A DNA stretch of 64,000 nt from Arcuatula senhousia. Its lineage: Eukaryota > Mollusca > Bivalvia > Mytilida > Mytilidae. Below the pieces are notes generated by a model, which made no database searches, was not told the DNA's origin, and was given only the letters and a program-made list of their open reading frames with translations. Location: assembly GCA_963971305.1 (NCBI GenBank), contig OZ020308.1:37849275-37913274 (forward strand), in the 5' to 3' direction. Of the stretch, positions 11,825 to 24,320 are shown piece after piece. The translations under genes and the position numbers were made by a program. How positions within the stretch are numbered: position 1 is the stretch's first letter; the number at the start of each line of letters is the position of its first letter.

Positions 11825-12115
11825 GTGTTTCATTATGTGATGATACTTCTTCATTATGTGATGATACTTTGTCATTATGTGATGATACTTTGTCATTATG
11901 TGATGATACTTCTTCATTATGTGGTGATACTTTGTCATTATGTGATGATACTTCGTCATTATGTGATGATACTTTGTCATTATGTGATGGTACTTCTTCA
12001 TTATGTGATGATACTTTGTCATTATGTGATGATACTTCTTCATTATGTGATGATACTTCTTCATTATGTGATGATACTTTGTCATTATGTGATGATACTT
12101 TGTCTTTATGAGATC
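11825..12115. repeat. 21-bp minisatellite, left arm (12-13 copies)
   Basis: Unit CATTATGTGATGATACTTYKT with a period of 21 bp, so both strands stay open in several frames (for example repeats of MTKYHHI on the minus strand). These frames are artefacts of a period divisible by three. The units vary mainly between ACTTTGT and ACTTCTT. Confidence 0.95.
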
Positions 12116-12290
12116 AAAGTTTATTATTATGAACAGCGCTAAAAATCACCGGGTATAAGCGTTACCGCGGGAGAGTCGCTAAAACGTAGGGGAGAGTCGC
12201 TTTGAACGTAGGGGAGAGTCGATATTTGACCTACATCGAAGCACACCAGGTATGTAAATGATAAAATCATCTATTTTTATTGATCAAATG

Positions 12291-12551
12291 TTACAAATAA
12301 ATATTGCACGGAACATTAAAATTATTTAAGAATGTGTACACGCTAAAATGACCTCCCAGAACCTTCCATTTCATACCAAACACCTCGAACTTTTCCGGGC
12401 GGTCAGTGTAAATTTGGTGACATCGCATCTTAAAATCTGATTTTCTCCACAATAAATACATTATATGACAATTGCATGCACTCAGTATATGCACAAGATT
12501 GATATCTAAAAGAGATACTTCACCGTTACCCTTTACAAAGTCATAATACAA
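12291..12551 (-). other. 86-codon open frame in the left arm, not recognised
   Basis: A stop-to-stop frame that starts with TTG rather than ATG. It is 82 of 86 residues identical to the mirror frame at 17640-17900. The four differences are E/K, H/N, F/S and L/M. It contains CNCHIMYLLWRKSDFK, which resembles no family I know. A stop lies three codons upstream in both copies. Conservation can be explained by arm homogenisation alone. It might be an old exon captured by the element; function unknown. Confidence 0.3.
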
Positions 12552-13808
12552 TTTTATTCGTTATTTTTTCAACAACAACGTAAGTGCCGTAGGGGAGAGT
12601 CGATTCGAATTGTCTTGAACGTAGGGGAGAGTCGATTCGGATTGTTGTGAACATAGAAGAGAGTTGCATTATATTGGCTTTCAGTCAAGTTTACAAAACC
12701 AAACGTTGCAAAATCTTGAAAAAAAATACTCATAAGATTATGTTATGTTTTATTGTACGTGTTGATACAAAAAACGTTAACAGCATACTTGTAGGTCTAA
12801 GATTAAGGACTCTCACCACTTCCCAACCCTTGCTCAAACTTCCATCACCTAGTCGTTCGTGCAATATATACAGCCCTCATTGATCCTGACCCCCAGATAA
12901 ACGGATAAATACGTTGCAAAACCTTGAAAAATATTACAAGCTGTATTATCAACTGTGACAGCTTGATGCATGTATTGACGGTAGAAGGTGTCAGTTCTTT
13001 CTAAACCCCAACCTTTAACCTTTAATCACATTGCCTATATCCCTTTAATATTTTTCCCGTCCATGCATTGTCGGGCCGAAAAGCAAATAAATATACGCAT
13101 CCTGCGGGCTTCTGCCCCCTATCCAGTTGGTCTCCGGATGTCTACTGCGCCCACTCAAAATCCCGAGTTTTCACCTGCGTTTGTCATTCCTTGCATCTGA
13201 TTGCCACCACTTGTATGCACAAGGATATCTGTAAATTTCCCAGTCCTTGCCTGACACCCCCACTTATATACGTAGTTGTCATTTCTTGTTCCATAGCACC
13301 GTCTTTAGAATACATTGCCTTCTGCTCATTTGTAATTCCTTGTGTCATATGAACTCCCACTTTTTCTATTGCATATTGTTTTAGATTGTCGTTAAAAAAA
13401 GTTAGGTTGATCTAATTATCTGTTATTTAAGATTAGAAGTACTTATTTTAGCATGTTATGAAATTATTATGTTTTTTTTCCAAGATAAAGTATGATAGTT
13501 ATGGTTTTTATTTTTTTTCAGAAATAATTCGTTTGATAAAGTAAAAAAAAGCTGCGAAGGAGAAGAATATCAAATTTGGAAGTACATTTGTATCAAAGCC
13601 GATTGAACCTTCCAGTTGGATTGCCATTTTGACAAAGCCATAAAAAAGATGAAATAAAAATTCGACTATAAAAGACTATTGATGTTTGATGAGTAGTGTC
13701 TTGTTTGTGGAAGATGTTTAAATTTAATCAAAATTGTATAAATATAAATTAATTTTAATGTCGTTCATTGGTGTTCAGTTTTGAGACAGAATTGTAGGAA
13801 CCGTTTTT

Positions 13809-14404
13809 TTAGCTCACCTGGAACCACGAAATAGAAAATAATGAGATATGGAATAGCTGTACGCGACACAGTTCACATAACAAGCGACAATTTAGAATAA
13901 CCACAATGGACAACCGCCAGCAGCTTTCAACGAGGCCAGTAGGTGCTGCTCGTGGTTCTGCAATTAGTCCATGGTCTAAATGAGATGCACATAATTCAAA
14001 TCCAGTCCTGAAATAGTAATAGATAGACCCCATTCTAAACAATGATAAGTCCATGTGACCCATTACCATCAATTGGTCGTCGTGGGTCGTCGTCCGTTAA
14101 CATTCTAAAAATAATTTCTTCATTGAAACTTCTAAACAGAATTCAATGAAACTTGGTATGATATGTTCTTTGGGTGTCCTGCTGCATAACAGTTGAGTTC
14201 TGATTTTTGATACACTGAAAACACATGGCCGCCGTTGCTATAAATTAACTCGGAGAGTCAGATTACTGTTTTGGCTTGTAAATAAGAAAAAAACATCTAT
14301 AAGAGATAGAAATAACCTGATGCAACCTACCTTCTTCAGTCTCATCAGATCTACAAAAGTCTCTCTTTGGTCGAAGGTGTCAAATGACTTCTTATAGGGG
14401 TTAA
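13809..14404. repeat. Decayed AGCTCACC-type repeat with an XZ-family piece
   Basis: Opens with AGCTCACCTGG. A 200-bp segment follows (GTGTACGCGACACAG-like, then CCGCCAGCAGC) matching the family at 32038, 45720 and 49080. GGTCGTCGTGGGTCGTCGTCC and AAACTTGGTATGATATG then resume the hairpin-ended repeat type. It is interrupted at 14405 by the PIF/Harbinger-like element and continues after 15847. Confidence 0.6.
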
Positions 14405-15844
14405 TGGCCCTGTCACACTATAACGTTTTAGCCAACGTGTGCCGACGTTTTAGAATATACTTTCAACACGCTGGTGTGCGTTGCGTAAGTTTTGTACACG
14501 TTATGAACACGCTACAAACACGTTAGCGAACGTCAGCGTGCGTTGGTGATCGCCGAGTGCGTCGCAAATTTTTCAACATGCTTAAAATTTCCGACGTTCG
14601 CCAACGTGTTAGAAATAAATTATTCGAACGCTAGGCATAAGTTAGAAGGACGTTATACACACGCTGATGTACGCTATGTGGTCGTTGTGCGCACGTTGAA
14701 ATGCGTTTGACGAACGCTAATCTGAATGGAAACTTACGTGTCTAGCGATAATGCAGCGCACGTCTAGCGTCAGTCTAACGACGAAGAAACCTATTCAACG
14801 TGTTTCAAACGTGTACAGAGCGCACAGAGCGTCAGTGTAACGAACGAGTAGCGTATCAACCCCAGAATTTTATAAGTTAGATTGAATTACAAGGGGGAAA
14901 GTCAATTTCAAAAGCTTCAAATACTAATTAAAACCTGAAAAAAATCTTTAAAAAAAACAATGAACAAAGCCAAAAAAATCTTGAATATAACATAGATAAC
15001 TTAGATGGTCTGGAATTGAAAGTAGTTCTTGCAAATTTTAATACACCTGTCGTGTTTTCGATGATTTTTTTTTTGGTAGAAAAATACTCAAATACAAGTA
15101 ACGACAGTCTAACTTTAATACTCATTTGAAATAATGTGTATTTTAAATATTCAATAAGCAAACGCGTTTTTCTCTTTTAAGGACACCCGTCATGCTGTCT
15201 GCGATCATTTAGGATTAGTCATCTACAGACCGGTATGTCTTACATGTATATACTCATTTGAGATTTTGAGAGTTTGTTAACAAGCGCATGTATTCCTCTC
15301 TGTATATTTTTGACATATCAAAATATAAAATCTACACTATATTTTATTCTTTTAGACTGAGTGCAAAAGTCATCACATTTGGTTAAAAAACGGCTTTAGA
15401 ACAATTATACATTCATATTACCAGAACGCTGAAAACCAATATTTTTATAACGAAACTTTTCTATAATTACTAATTAATCCAGCAATACATTTAAGCCAAA
15501 TAATAGATCTATCTGGGCTTTTACGAAATGATACTAAAGAAATTAACAGAAATCCTAGGTCTCCCCACCGAGAGAAAAAATTATAAGTTAGACTAACGCT
15601 ATGAATGCGTTCTGCAGTCGTCACACATGCGCTAGGCAAACGTCAAGTACGCCGGACGAACGCTATAGATAAGTTTTGAATAAGTTTGTCGTGCGTTGCA
15701 GGTAGTTAGTCTGACGCTTCGTGGTCGTTCACCGAGATATTTTTTTTAACTTTTAACAGCGAATGCCAACGTGTTCCAACGTTTTAGAAAATTATTTGAA
15801 CGTTCGGCACACGCTGGCTAAAACGTTATAGTGTGACAGGGCCA
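14405..15844. mobile_element. PIF/Harbinger-like non-autonomous element (1.44 kb)
   Basis: Inverted ends TGGCCCTGTCACACTATAAC..., about 45 bp, flanked by TAA on both sides (14402-14404 and 15845-15847). Three-base TWA duplications are typical of PIF/Harbinger. Subterminal regions (14440-14850 and 15590-15800) are packed with ACGTT/AACGY motifs in both orientations. The middle (14880-15580) is AT-rich and non-coding. The host repeat reads through cleanly if the element and one TAA are removed. Confidence 0.85.
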
Positions 15845-15847
15845 TAA

Positions 15848-17274
15848 GGTCCTTTTAAAGGAAAAAATAGCGGATTTTCGCGTTTTTACCCTACAGAATA
15901 AAATATATTGCAGATCGAGAATCTTCAGTTCACTGAGCTCTTCAAAAGTCTGCATTGGTTCGATCTTGTCAGATGACCCCTATTAGGGGTTAAGATCGAG
16001 GAAAGCGTTTTTGTTTTTGTTTTTTTTGTCATTAAGATTGACAAGTATTGCAGAACCTGTTTTACCTTTCATCTCATTTAGCTTTTCAAAAGTCCCCTTT
16101 CAATGGACCCTTATTAGGGTAATTGTTCATAAAAAGAGAACCAGGAGTTTGATTCAGGCTTCTGTGAGCCCCTCTTTCAGTAAAGAGTAAATGTAGTAAC
16201 TGTATGTCCCACCTACAAAAGAGGTTCATATATATGGTCCTAGTCTATTTGTCCGTCCGTCAGTCCCAAATCAGACTTACGGCCTTCTAGTTATAAATAC
16301 AATACCAAAAACGGGTATAAAACGGTTAATTTGGATATGCTGTTTGGTTAATTTGGTTATGCTAGTTAAAATGGTTTTCCATGTGAGAACTACGAGATCA
16401 TCATAAAACTTTATACACGTATGCAAAATAATATGAACAAACAGTCACCATAAATTATTCCCTACCTATGTAGTGCATCATGCATGTCCTGTCTGTCTTT
16501 CGAGGTTTCCAGATGATAATGTTTTACGTGTTTGAAAAAATATTTGGTCATTCTTGTTAAGTACAAAATAATTGTCAAATTATTTTGATTTCGAGCAGAA
16601 TTGGAACTAAGATGAGATGATACTGCTGTCTACCCATTTCTTCTATTTCAAAAGTCAAGCACAGGTAAATGTTTTGAACTATCCCCAGTTTGCCATTTCT
16701 CTGCACATCTATATACCCATAAACGAAAATTTAAGAAGTAAAAAAAAATGACGTTTTTTTTTTTATAAAACATTTATTTTATGCATCAATTACACAAATA
16801 TTTTGGAAGTTTGATCAGTCATTTAAAATGGAACACCAAATAACAACCATTAAGTATAGTCCTTTCCACTTTATGATGTCCACCATCCACATCACTATAA
16901 TTCAGTCCTTATACAGAATACAGTCACCACCATACAACTGTTGGAAAATCCGAACGGAACAGTAGTCGGGAAAATTTTAAGCTCCTCATGAACTAATGAG
17001 TATGATTTACCAAATTCTATTTCATCGTTACCTAAGGGTCGTCACATATATGTGTAAGCTGAAATAAAATAAAATAAAAACAGGTTAAACTTTGTTTTAT
17101 GAATTAAAAAAGAAAAGGTCCAACGGATGATTCACAACTGAGAGGGGGAGAAAAGGAAGATTGCAATCTTAGCCCGAAATCAGATAAGAAAAAGGAGAAG
17201 CTCACTTTGATTTAAAAAAATTCAATCTCAAAATCATAAGATATTCGTCGGGAAAATTTTCAATAATCAATGTT
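15848..17274. other. Centre of the foldback element, right part
   Basis: Continuation of the decayed AGCTCACC-type repeat to about 16150, including tandem phrases such as TTCAAAAGTC and CCCYTATTAGGGGTTA. A short GTCCGTCCGTCAGTCC stretch lies near 16250, then AT-rich DNA without a supported feature up to the right arm. Confidence 0.5.
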
Positions 17275-17639
17275 GGTCTATCTGATTCTGGGGATCGGGA
17301 TCAAATAGGGTGTTATACATTGCATGAAGAACTAGGTGTAGAAAAATTGAGCATGGGGTTGGAAGTGGTGGGAGCCTTTGCTATCAGACCTAGATAATTG
17401 TATACTATTAACATTGATAATATCTGACAACACTTACAGTAAAACCCTAACATAATCCCATGATACCTTTTTCAAGGTTTTGCAACGTTTGTTGTCAAAA
17501 AAAAGTTATTGAAAGCAAATAATGCAACTCTCTTCTATGTTCACAACAATCCGAATCGACTCTCCCCTACGTTCAAGACAATTCGAATCGACTCTCCCCT
17601 ACGGCACTTACGTTGTTGTTGAAAAATTAACGAATAAAA

Positions 17640-17900
17640 TTGTATTATGACTTTGTAAAGGGTAACGGTGAAGTATCTCTTTTAGATATCAATCTTGTAC
17701 ATATACTGAGTGCATGCAATTGTCATATAATGTATTTATTGTGGAGAAAATCAGATTTTAAGATGCGATGTCACCAAATTTACACTGACCGCCCGAAAAA
17801 GTTCGAGGTGTTTGGTATGAAATGGAAGGTTCTGGGAGGTAATTTTAGCGTGTACACATTCTTAAATAATTCTAATGTTCCGTGCAATATTTATATGTAA
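17640..17900 (+). other. 86-codon open frame in the right arm, not recognised
   Basis: Mirror copy of the frame at 12291-12551, again TTG-initiated. GAGAGTCG-type motifs (here as CGACTCTCCCC) lie on both sides, at 17555-17600 and 17970-18020. No signal peptide, membrane segment or known motif is evident. Confidence 0.3.
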
Positions 17901-18045
17901 CATTTGATCAATGAAAATAGATGATTTTATCATTTACATACCTGGTGTGCTTCGATCTAGGTCAAATATCGACTCTCCCCTACGTTCAAAGCGACTCTCC
18001 CCTACGTTTTAGCGACTCTCCCGCGGTAACGCTTATACCCGGTGA

Positions 18046-18548
18046 AAATAGTCATTTCTTATTTTTTCAACAGGTAGTTTTTCTGTGTACCCCCCCCCCC
18101 AAAAAAAAAAATATCGCTTCCAAAATGTCGCTTTCTCGAATTTCAAATCAATAACCAATAATTTATTACATATTAAAACTTTGTAAACAACATTTTTCTT
18201 CTTTCATGCGGTTTTACTTAAAGGTTCATTAATATGTTTTTTTAGTTCTTAATTATAAGCTCGGGATATAAATCTATGTTTTAAACTGTTCGAGTTTTAG
18301 CGTCTTTCATTCAAAAATAACAGAAAAAAATACAATCTATCACTAGAGGTCGCGTCTATCAACGCTAGTCAAAGAACTAGTAATTAACCACTAAAGAAGA
18401 AAAATGTTGTTTACAAAGTTTAAATATATAATAAATTATGCATTGGTTATGGATTTGAAATTCAAGAAACCGACCATTTGGAAACTTTTTTTTGTACACA
18501 GAAAAACTACACGTCGATCAAAATATTTGTCATAAGAAAAGAGTAAAT
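18046..18548. mobile_element. 0.5-kb MITE inserted in the right arm
   Basis: Present only in the right arm; the left arm (12145-12150) is the empty site. Inverted segments GTAGTTTTTCTGTGTAC (18074-18090) and its complement (18494-18510) continue inward for more than 100 bp, including ATAACCAATAATTTATTA-like and AACATTTTTCTTCTTT blocks. It includes a run of C then A (18090-18112). Confidence 0.75.
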
Positions 18549-18584
18549 TTTTTAGCGCTGTTCATAATAATAAACTTTGATCTC

Positions 18585-18930
18585 ATAAAGACAAAGTATC
18601 ATCACATAATGACAAAGTATCATCACATAATGAAGAAGTATCATCACATAATGAAGAAGTATCATCACATAATGACAAAGTATCATCACATAATGAAGAA
18701 GTACCATCACATAATGACAAAGTATCATCACATAATGAAGAAGTACCATCACATAATGACAAAGTATCATCACATAATGACAAAGTATCACCACATAATG
18801 ACAAAGTATCACCACATAATGACAAAGTATCACCACATAATGAAGAAGTACCATCACATAATGACAAAGTACCACCACATAATGACAAAGTATCATCACA
18901 TAATGAAGAAGTATCATCACATAATGAAAC
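18585..18930. repeat. 21-bp minisatellite, right arm (about 16 copies)
   Basis: Reverse complement of the left-arm array, with a different copy number (about 16 against 12-13) and a local run of ATCACCACATAATGACAAAGT variants. The apparent 197-codon frame over it is a by-product of the 21-bp period. Confidence 0.95.
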
Positions 18931-18967
18931 ACATCATCATAAGGCAGCAATGGCGTTCCATACAACT

Positions 18968-21900
18968 GGCAAGTTTTCTCTTACTAGTATTTTGGATATT
19001 AAGATATTACAAATCAAGTCCTTTTTATGGAGGATTTACAGACCTAGCATACATATACGCAGACGAATACTTTTTTTTTAGTTAATAAAACATGCTTTTA
19101 AAAATAATTTTTTATTTTTGACTTCGCCAATTAGCTTACGCTACGATTTTTTTTCTTATTCTTTTGACGTTCGATCGAGCATTTTTATGCAGGTAAGGTA
19201 TTGTCGTTATTTGGCGTTCGTCGTCTGTCGTCTTCATTAATTTTGCTAATTTTTTACTCCTTCAAATGAAGTCAATTTCTTATGAAATAAGGAGCAAATC
19301 AATTGTTGGAATTGTCGATTTGTTTTAAAAAACTTGGTAGTTGTTACCAAAAATAGAACATAATGAAACATTATTTAAATTGGCTATTTTACTATGATCT
19401 ATGATGAGATATAGAAAAAAAATTGAAGGATATTAGGCGGCTTAGCTCTACAAAGGTTTTGGTTAAAGTCATTAATCAGATGACCCCTTTTAGTGGCATG
19501 GTAAGTCCAAATATGTGAACGTTATTTTGCTAATATAACTACTGAGATAAAAATATAATGATTGCAAATGGGTTAAAGCCTTTAATTTCACAAATATTTA
19601 TTTCATACATGTTATAAAGCACTACCAAGTCTTTATTGTGTCGTTTTCGTCAAGTGACTCCTTTTTGGGCTTATATATACTCCATAAAGGCACAAAATGG
19701 TAATATTTTGTTTATTATATAACTATCCTAAGATCGAAAACTGTTGCAAATGAAAAATAACGGATAAGCTTGCTAGAGCTCTACATTGGGTCATCAAATG
19801 ACTGTTTTAGGTCATCTGACCCATGAGCTATTTCCATCACTTGGTGTTCATCGTCTTGGAGTAGACTAGTAGTCCGCGTTTTTTTAAGCATCATAGTAAA
19901 CTGATATCGGGATTTTTGATTGGTCATTAAACATTGCTGTACATCGTGGCTAAAAATAGTACCTAGCGGTAGAAAATTTTGCTTGCAAATTATACCTCAA
20001 GATAAATTAACTTGATTTGAATGCTGCAAGTTGACTGGACGAAAAATCATATCCAAATGAAAAAAAAATTATAGGGAAACTTTTTACAGGAAGTGATTCA
20101 CGCCATTTAAGTTTATAAAAAAATTAATTTTTCGTTTTGAGTTTTTAAAATTTTTTTATAATGAATATGGCTATAATAGTTTTGTTCATGTCCCAATGCA
20201 AAATAAATATATGTCATTCCTTTATATAAAAATTCTGGTAGAATAAAAAAAGTGACGGGCCAGTATCATGAAACGTTCTTTAAGCTTATTAAATAAGATC
20301 ATCTTATCGTGATCTTATCTCTAAAGATCGAGTGTATCACGAAGCTTTCTTTGGATGATTGACAATTCTGAAAACTTTGGAATTTTAAGAAATTCTTAAC
20401 TAGTTCGTAAGTGAGTTAATTCTTAAATTACAATCTTAATTTGAGTCTGTAGAAAGTCGATCATCTTAGTCAATGTTAAAGATCGTTAGGTGTATCACGA
20501 ACGCTGATTTTCAATCAAACTTACCTTAAATTTTAAGCCCGGGTACTCCGAGGTACGTGCCCGTAACTCACACTTATATTAGGAGAAAAAATAGCTTAGT
20601 TAATTAGATTATATGTCGTACATTGTAACGCAAAAAAGTTTCTAAAAGAACACATCCTTTGAACTTATATGGAACCAAGAAGCCCATTGTGGACTTGCAC
20701 AGCTGAACTGGCACATGCATTTTGAAGTGGATTTTCAGTGTAAAATGAATGTTTGGCATACTTTATCTACCCGAGGAAAACTTTACACTCTTTAGCCCCT
20801 TTGTCACACGTTTTCTTGAAAAGGTAGTATATATTCCTAAGGTGATTGAAAAAATAGGAAGGGGTCAAAATTAAAACAAAGTAAGTTTCATACAATATTT
20901 TTTTCAACGCCTATATGTTTCGTCTATTCAAGCTCAAGAGAGAGCTATATTTTTAAAGTATTCAAAAAATCAAACCATACATAGTGGGTGTTGCTCAACT
21001 TTGACCCCTGTAACATTGTAATGAGACATGATACATAAAGTCATTGACACATTTGGTTATTAAAATCTAATGATGAATACAATGAAGAAAAGAATTATCA
21101 AAATTGGCTGTCCCATGTGCGTTTCGCCAAAACATCCATATATGTACAAGTATGTCCCTTTTAGTCCTTTTTTCTGAACCACAGACCCCAGCTCTAATAG
21201 GAGCTTTTTTCGGCGGTACATTCAAGCAAAATAATATTCAAATATCATAAGGCCATGCAAAAGTAATTCTTAGCTCGTCGGCACAGGCATTAAAATTTTT
21301 ACTAGTGGACGAAATTTTACTTTTAAAAAAGTTGAAAGAAGAAGAGAATGCATTTGATGAATAGTTTTCAAAATAATTCTTTTCTATATATTTTTTATTC
21401 TTCAGAAAAAGAGCAATTGTACTCTTTTACGCGCTATAAAACTGTTTTATGGAAAAATAAATCGATCAAGTTTTCCCATTATGGAGTAACATTGAAAACT
21501 AATATTATTTAGACGTGGGAGGCATCAGTGGCTTCTCATAGCAAGCGGCGAATCCGACGATCTAGGAATTAGTTTGGCGTGACCTAAGTTAAGCTAAGTT
21601 AGTCATTGAAGACGGAAATCAAAGTGTCCACAGACGACTATATTTAAATTTGCATTTTTTCAGTCTTAAGCTTGACAGACAAAAATACTTATATCGAAAT
21701 TTACAAAGAACAGGAAGATGCCATAAAGCATAACAAAAGAAGAAAACCAAATTACATTTACTCCTCCGGTACTATGTATATTCGGCAGTTACTTATTGGT
21801 CATTTGGATGCACATGGTGCCTCACGCTTCATATACAAAGTTTCTACTTTTCTTAATGAACTTAGACCATTTTATTCGTTTTATTCAATCCTGAAGCGAA

Positions 21901-22130
21901 AATTAAAATTGAATGATGATTGTATAAGATAAGACAAGTGCCATAAACTTTGAGGGCTGTAGATTGAACCTAATACGTTTAGATTTGGCCAATGCAACGA
22001 TGAGATATCCTGATTAAAACTGGAACGACATCTTTTAAGTCTGGAATTACTGATCATGAGCAACAACCAAAAGTAATTGTATAATAATTCGGTTTATTGT
22101 TACTCGTTAATTAAAAGAAAAAACAACAAC
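18968..22130. other. Repeat-derived, gene-poor stretch
   Basis: 19170-19860 contains worn AGCTCACC-family pieces (TTCGTCGTCTGTCGTC near 19208, CCATCACTTGGTGTTCATCG near 19833). 20265-20530 has MITE-like sequence starting GGGCCAGTATCATGAAAC with repeated GTGTATCACGAA. An 86-codon frame at 21672-21932 has no recognised motif and no visible splice context, so I do not call it a gene. Confidence 0.45.
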
Positions 22131-22139
22131 AAATTTAAA

Positions 22140-22460
22140 GGGGCTGCACTATTTCGTGCTAAGGATATCCCCACTTGACCATTCAGGAAACAGGAAATAG
22201 AAGTCCGACTAACCTGGTTAGGGGAGACACGTTACAGCTCGTCACACTACAGCTGTGTATAAAATTTGAAATTAACCCTTCAGTAGAAGCCGCGAATTCT
22301 GTCACGAAAAAATGTATATTTTCAGCTTTAAAAAGTATAAGTAGGTCCGAAAATCAGGAAGTAGATGCATACTGACCTAGAATATAGGGAGGCACGTTAC
22401 TATTGTTATGCTACAGCTGTGTACCAAATTTTAAATCATACTCACATATTATATATCGTT
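22140..22460. repeat. Two-unit direct repeat
   Basis: Two diverged units about 170 bp apart share GGGAGRCACGTTAC and CTACAGCTGTGTAYMAAATTT. Non-coding, unknown family. Confidence 0.55.
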
Positions 22461-23143
22461 GGAAAGAGCAGGACCTAAGCTAATGAAATATGTTTGTCGT
22501 AAGAATCAGAGTTGGTCCAGTTTAAAGAAATTCAAGGTAAAAGTTCAAAAGGCAAAAAAACATTAAAAAATACTCAATAATGTTTTCTTTCATTTCTTAC
22601 ATTTATTTATGCTCAATATTAAAAAAAACTTACCGAAAATATAGAATATAATATCTGAAAAAAATTATCAACACAAAAAAATTCGAAAGAACCATCGAAA
22701 TATCATTAATGATTTTTAAAATTTATATGAAGGTCGAATATCCCCCCTTTTCTTGAAGGCATTGCTTTGAATTAGAACCTTATTTACTGCATTTTTTTCA
22801 GTTTGCCTCATGGCAAACATGTCAAATATGTTTTCTGAAATATTTTCCGGCCAAATAATAATCAATGAATGTGTTTTAAAGTTATTTAAAAGAGGGGTTT
22901 TATTAACAAGAGATGAAAACCTAGGTTAGAAACTTATTTTACATATTGTCAAAGGTACAAAAGGTTTTTAAGCCTTAAGCTCAAAATATTGAGAACATAT
23001 AAAAATTACAGACTTACTTTTTGATATTTTCAATGACATAAGCCATTTAATGTGATCATCAACACTCCTCCCAAATTACGTTGGATGCCAATATATAATG
23101 ACAGAATTTTTCTACAATAAAAAGCTACGCCGAACGCAGCATG

Positions 23144-24320
23144 ATACGACCGCAACATGTTGAACCCTGTACGTTTTAGGCCCAATATGGATAGTCAATT
23201 GTTCTGGACACATTCAGCCCATGGTGGACTGACAAAGGTTTTTGACACATGCAGCTTTTGGTGGACTTTCCACTCACATATTAAAAGCCTATTGTGGATT
23301 TAAAAGCAAATAAAAAAAAATCCAAAAAAAGTATTGATTTTGGCCCCTAATTACATAAAAGTGGGAAAAGGGGGGCCCAAAAATTAATTCTCAATTTTGT
23401 ATTCGCTATTAGACAAAAACAAACATGCAAAAAAAAAGTTCAAAATCATACCACAAATAAAAAAGTTTCGATATTGGACCCTAATTACGTAATAAGGGGA
23501 AAAATGGGGGGGGGGCGAAAAAAGTAATTCTCAATTTTGTATCTTCTATTTGACAAGAAAAAACATGCAAAAAAAAATTTCAAAATCTGACCACAAATAA
23601 AATAGTTTTGATTTTGGCCCCTAATTACGTAATAAGGGGGAAAAAGGGGGGGGGTGAAAAAATTTATTCTCAATTTTGTATCCGCTATTTGACAAGAACA
23701 AACATGCAAATATTTTTTTTTCAAAATCGGATCACAAATAAAAAAGTTTCGATTTTGGCCCCTTTTGACGCCAAATTACATAACGGGGGAAAAAGGGGGG
23801 CACGAACATTCATCAGGTTCAATCTTTTAGTGTAAGAAACATTCTTGACAAATTTCACAGTAATAGGCCAACTAGGATTAAAGTTATAGTGGTAATAAAT
23901 ACAATATTTGAATTTTTTAGCCCCTTTGGGCCCCTAATTTTGAAAGGAAACAAGGAGGGACCCCCAAAATCAATCCCATTCATCCTTTTATGGTAAGGAA
24001 CATTATTGCCAAATAACAAAGCAATGGGATAACTAAAACTAAAGTTATCGTGCCAATAAACATAAAAGTAGCATTTTTGGCCCCTTTTTGGCCCCTAGTT
24101 TTGAAACCAAAAATGGGGGGACCCCCAAAGTCAATCCTATTCATCCTTTTATGGTAAGGAACATCATTGTCAAATTTCATAGCAATCGGATAACTAGAAC
24201 TAAAGTTATCGTGGTAACACTAAAGTAAACAGACAACGCAGACGCGGACGACGACGTCAACGACGACGACGACGACAGCATCATACCATTATACGTCCGC
24301 AATTTTTTTGCGGTCGTATA
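23144..24320. mobile_element. Hairpin-ended element with ~130-bp internal tandem modules
   Basis: Ends are ATACGACCGCAAC (23144) and TTGCGGTCGTAT (to 24320). The right end forms a hairpin: CCGCAA, T loop, TTGCGG. Inside are five to six copies of a 130-170-bp module with TTTTGGCCCCTAATTACGT and GACAAGAACAAACATGC. A GACGACGACGACGAC stretch precedes the end hairpin. The first 150 bp (AACCCTGTACGTTTTAGGCC) match the inverted element ending at 39767. Non-coding. Confidence 0.75.

Larger units (their letters stand above)
11794..18963. mobile_element. 7.2-kb foldback-type element with minisatellite arms
   Basis: Long inverted arms (about 11794-12905 and 17275-18963) bracket a 4.4-kb centre. The outer ends match as GTATGGAACGCCAT and its complement, and the tetramer AACT flanks both sides (11790-11793 and 18964-18967). 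From the outside in, each arm holds a 21-bp minisatellite, three GTAGGGGAGAGTCG-type motifs, a shared 86-codon frame, two more such motifs, and diverging sequence. The right arm carries an extra 0.5-kb MITE. No transposase is visible in the centre, which holds other repeats. Two separate opposite-facing insertions is the alternative; the matched ends and flanks favour one unit. Confidence 0.75.

Noticed and set aside
11780..12142. Long open frames of repeated heptapeptides on both strands
   Set aside because: They arise because a 21-bp repeat keeps every frame open. The same holds at 18492-19085 and 26635-26868.
21672..21932. 86-codon plus-strand frame
   Set aside because: No start context, splice partner or family resemblance; surroundings are repeat-derived.
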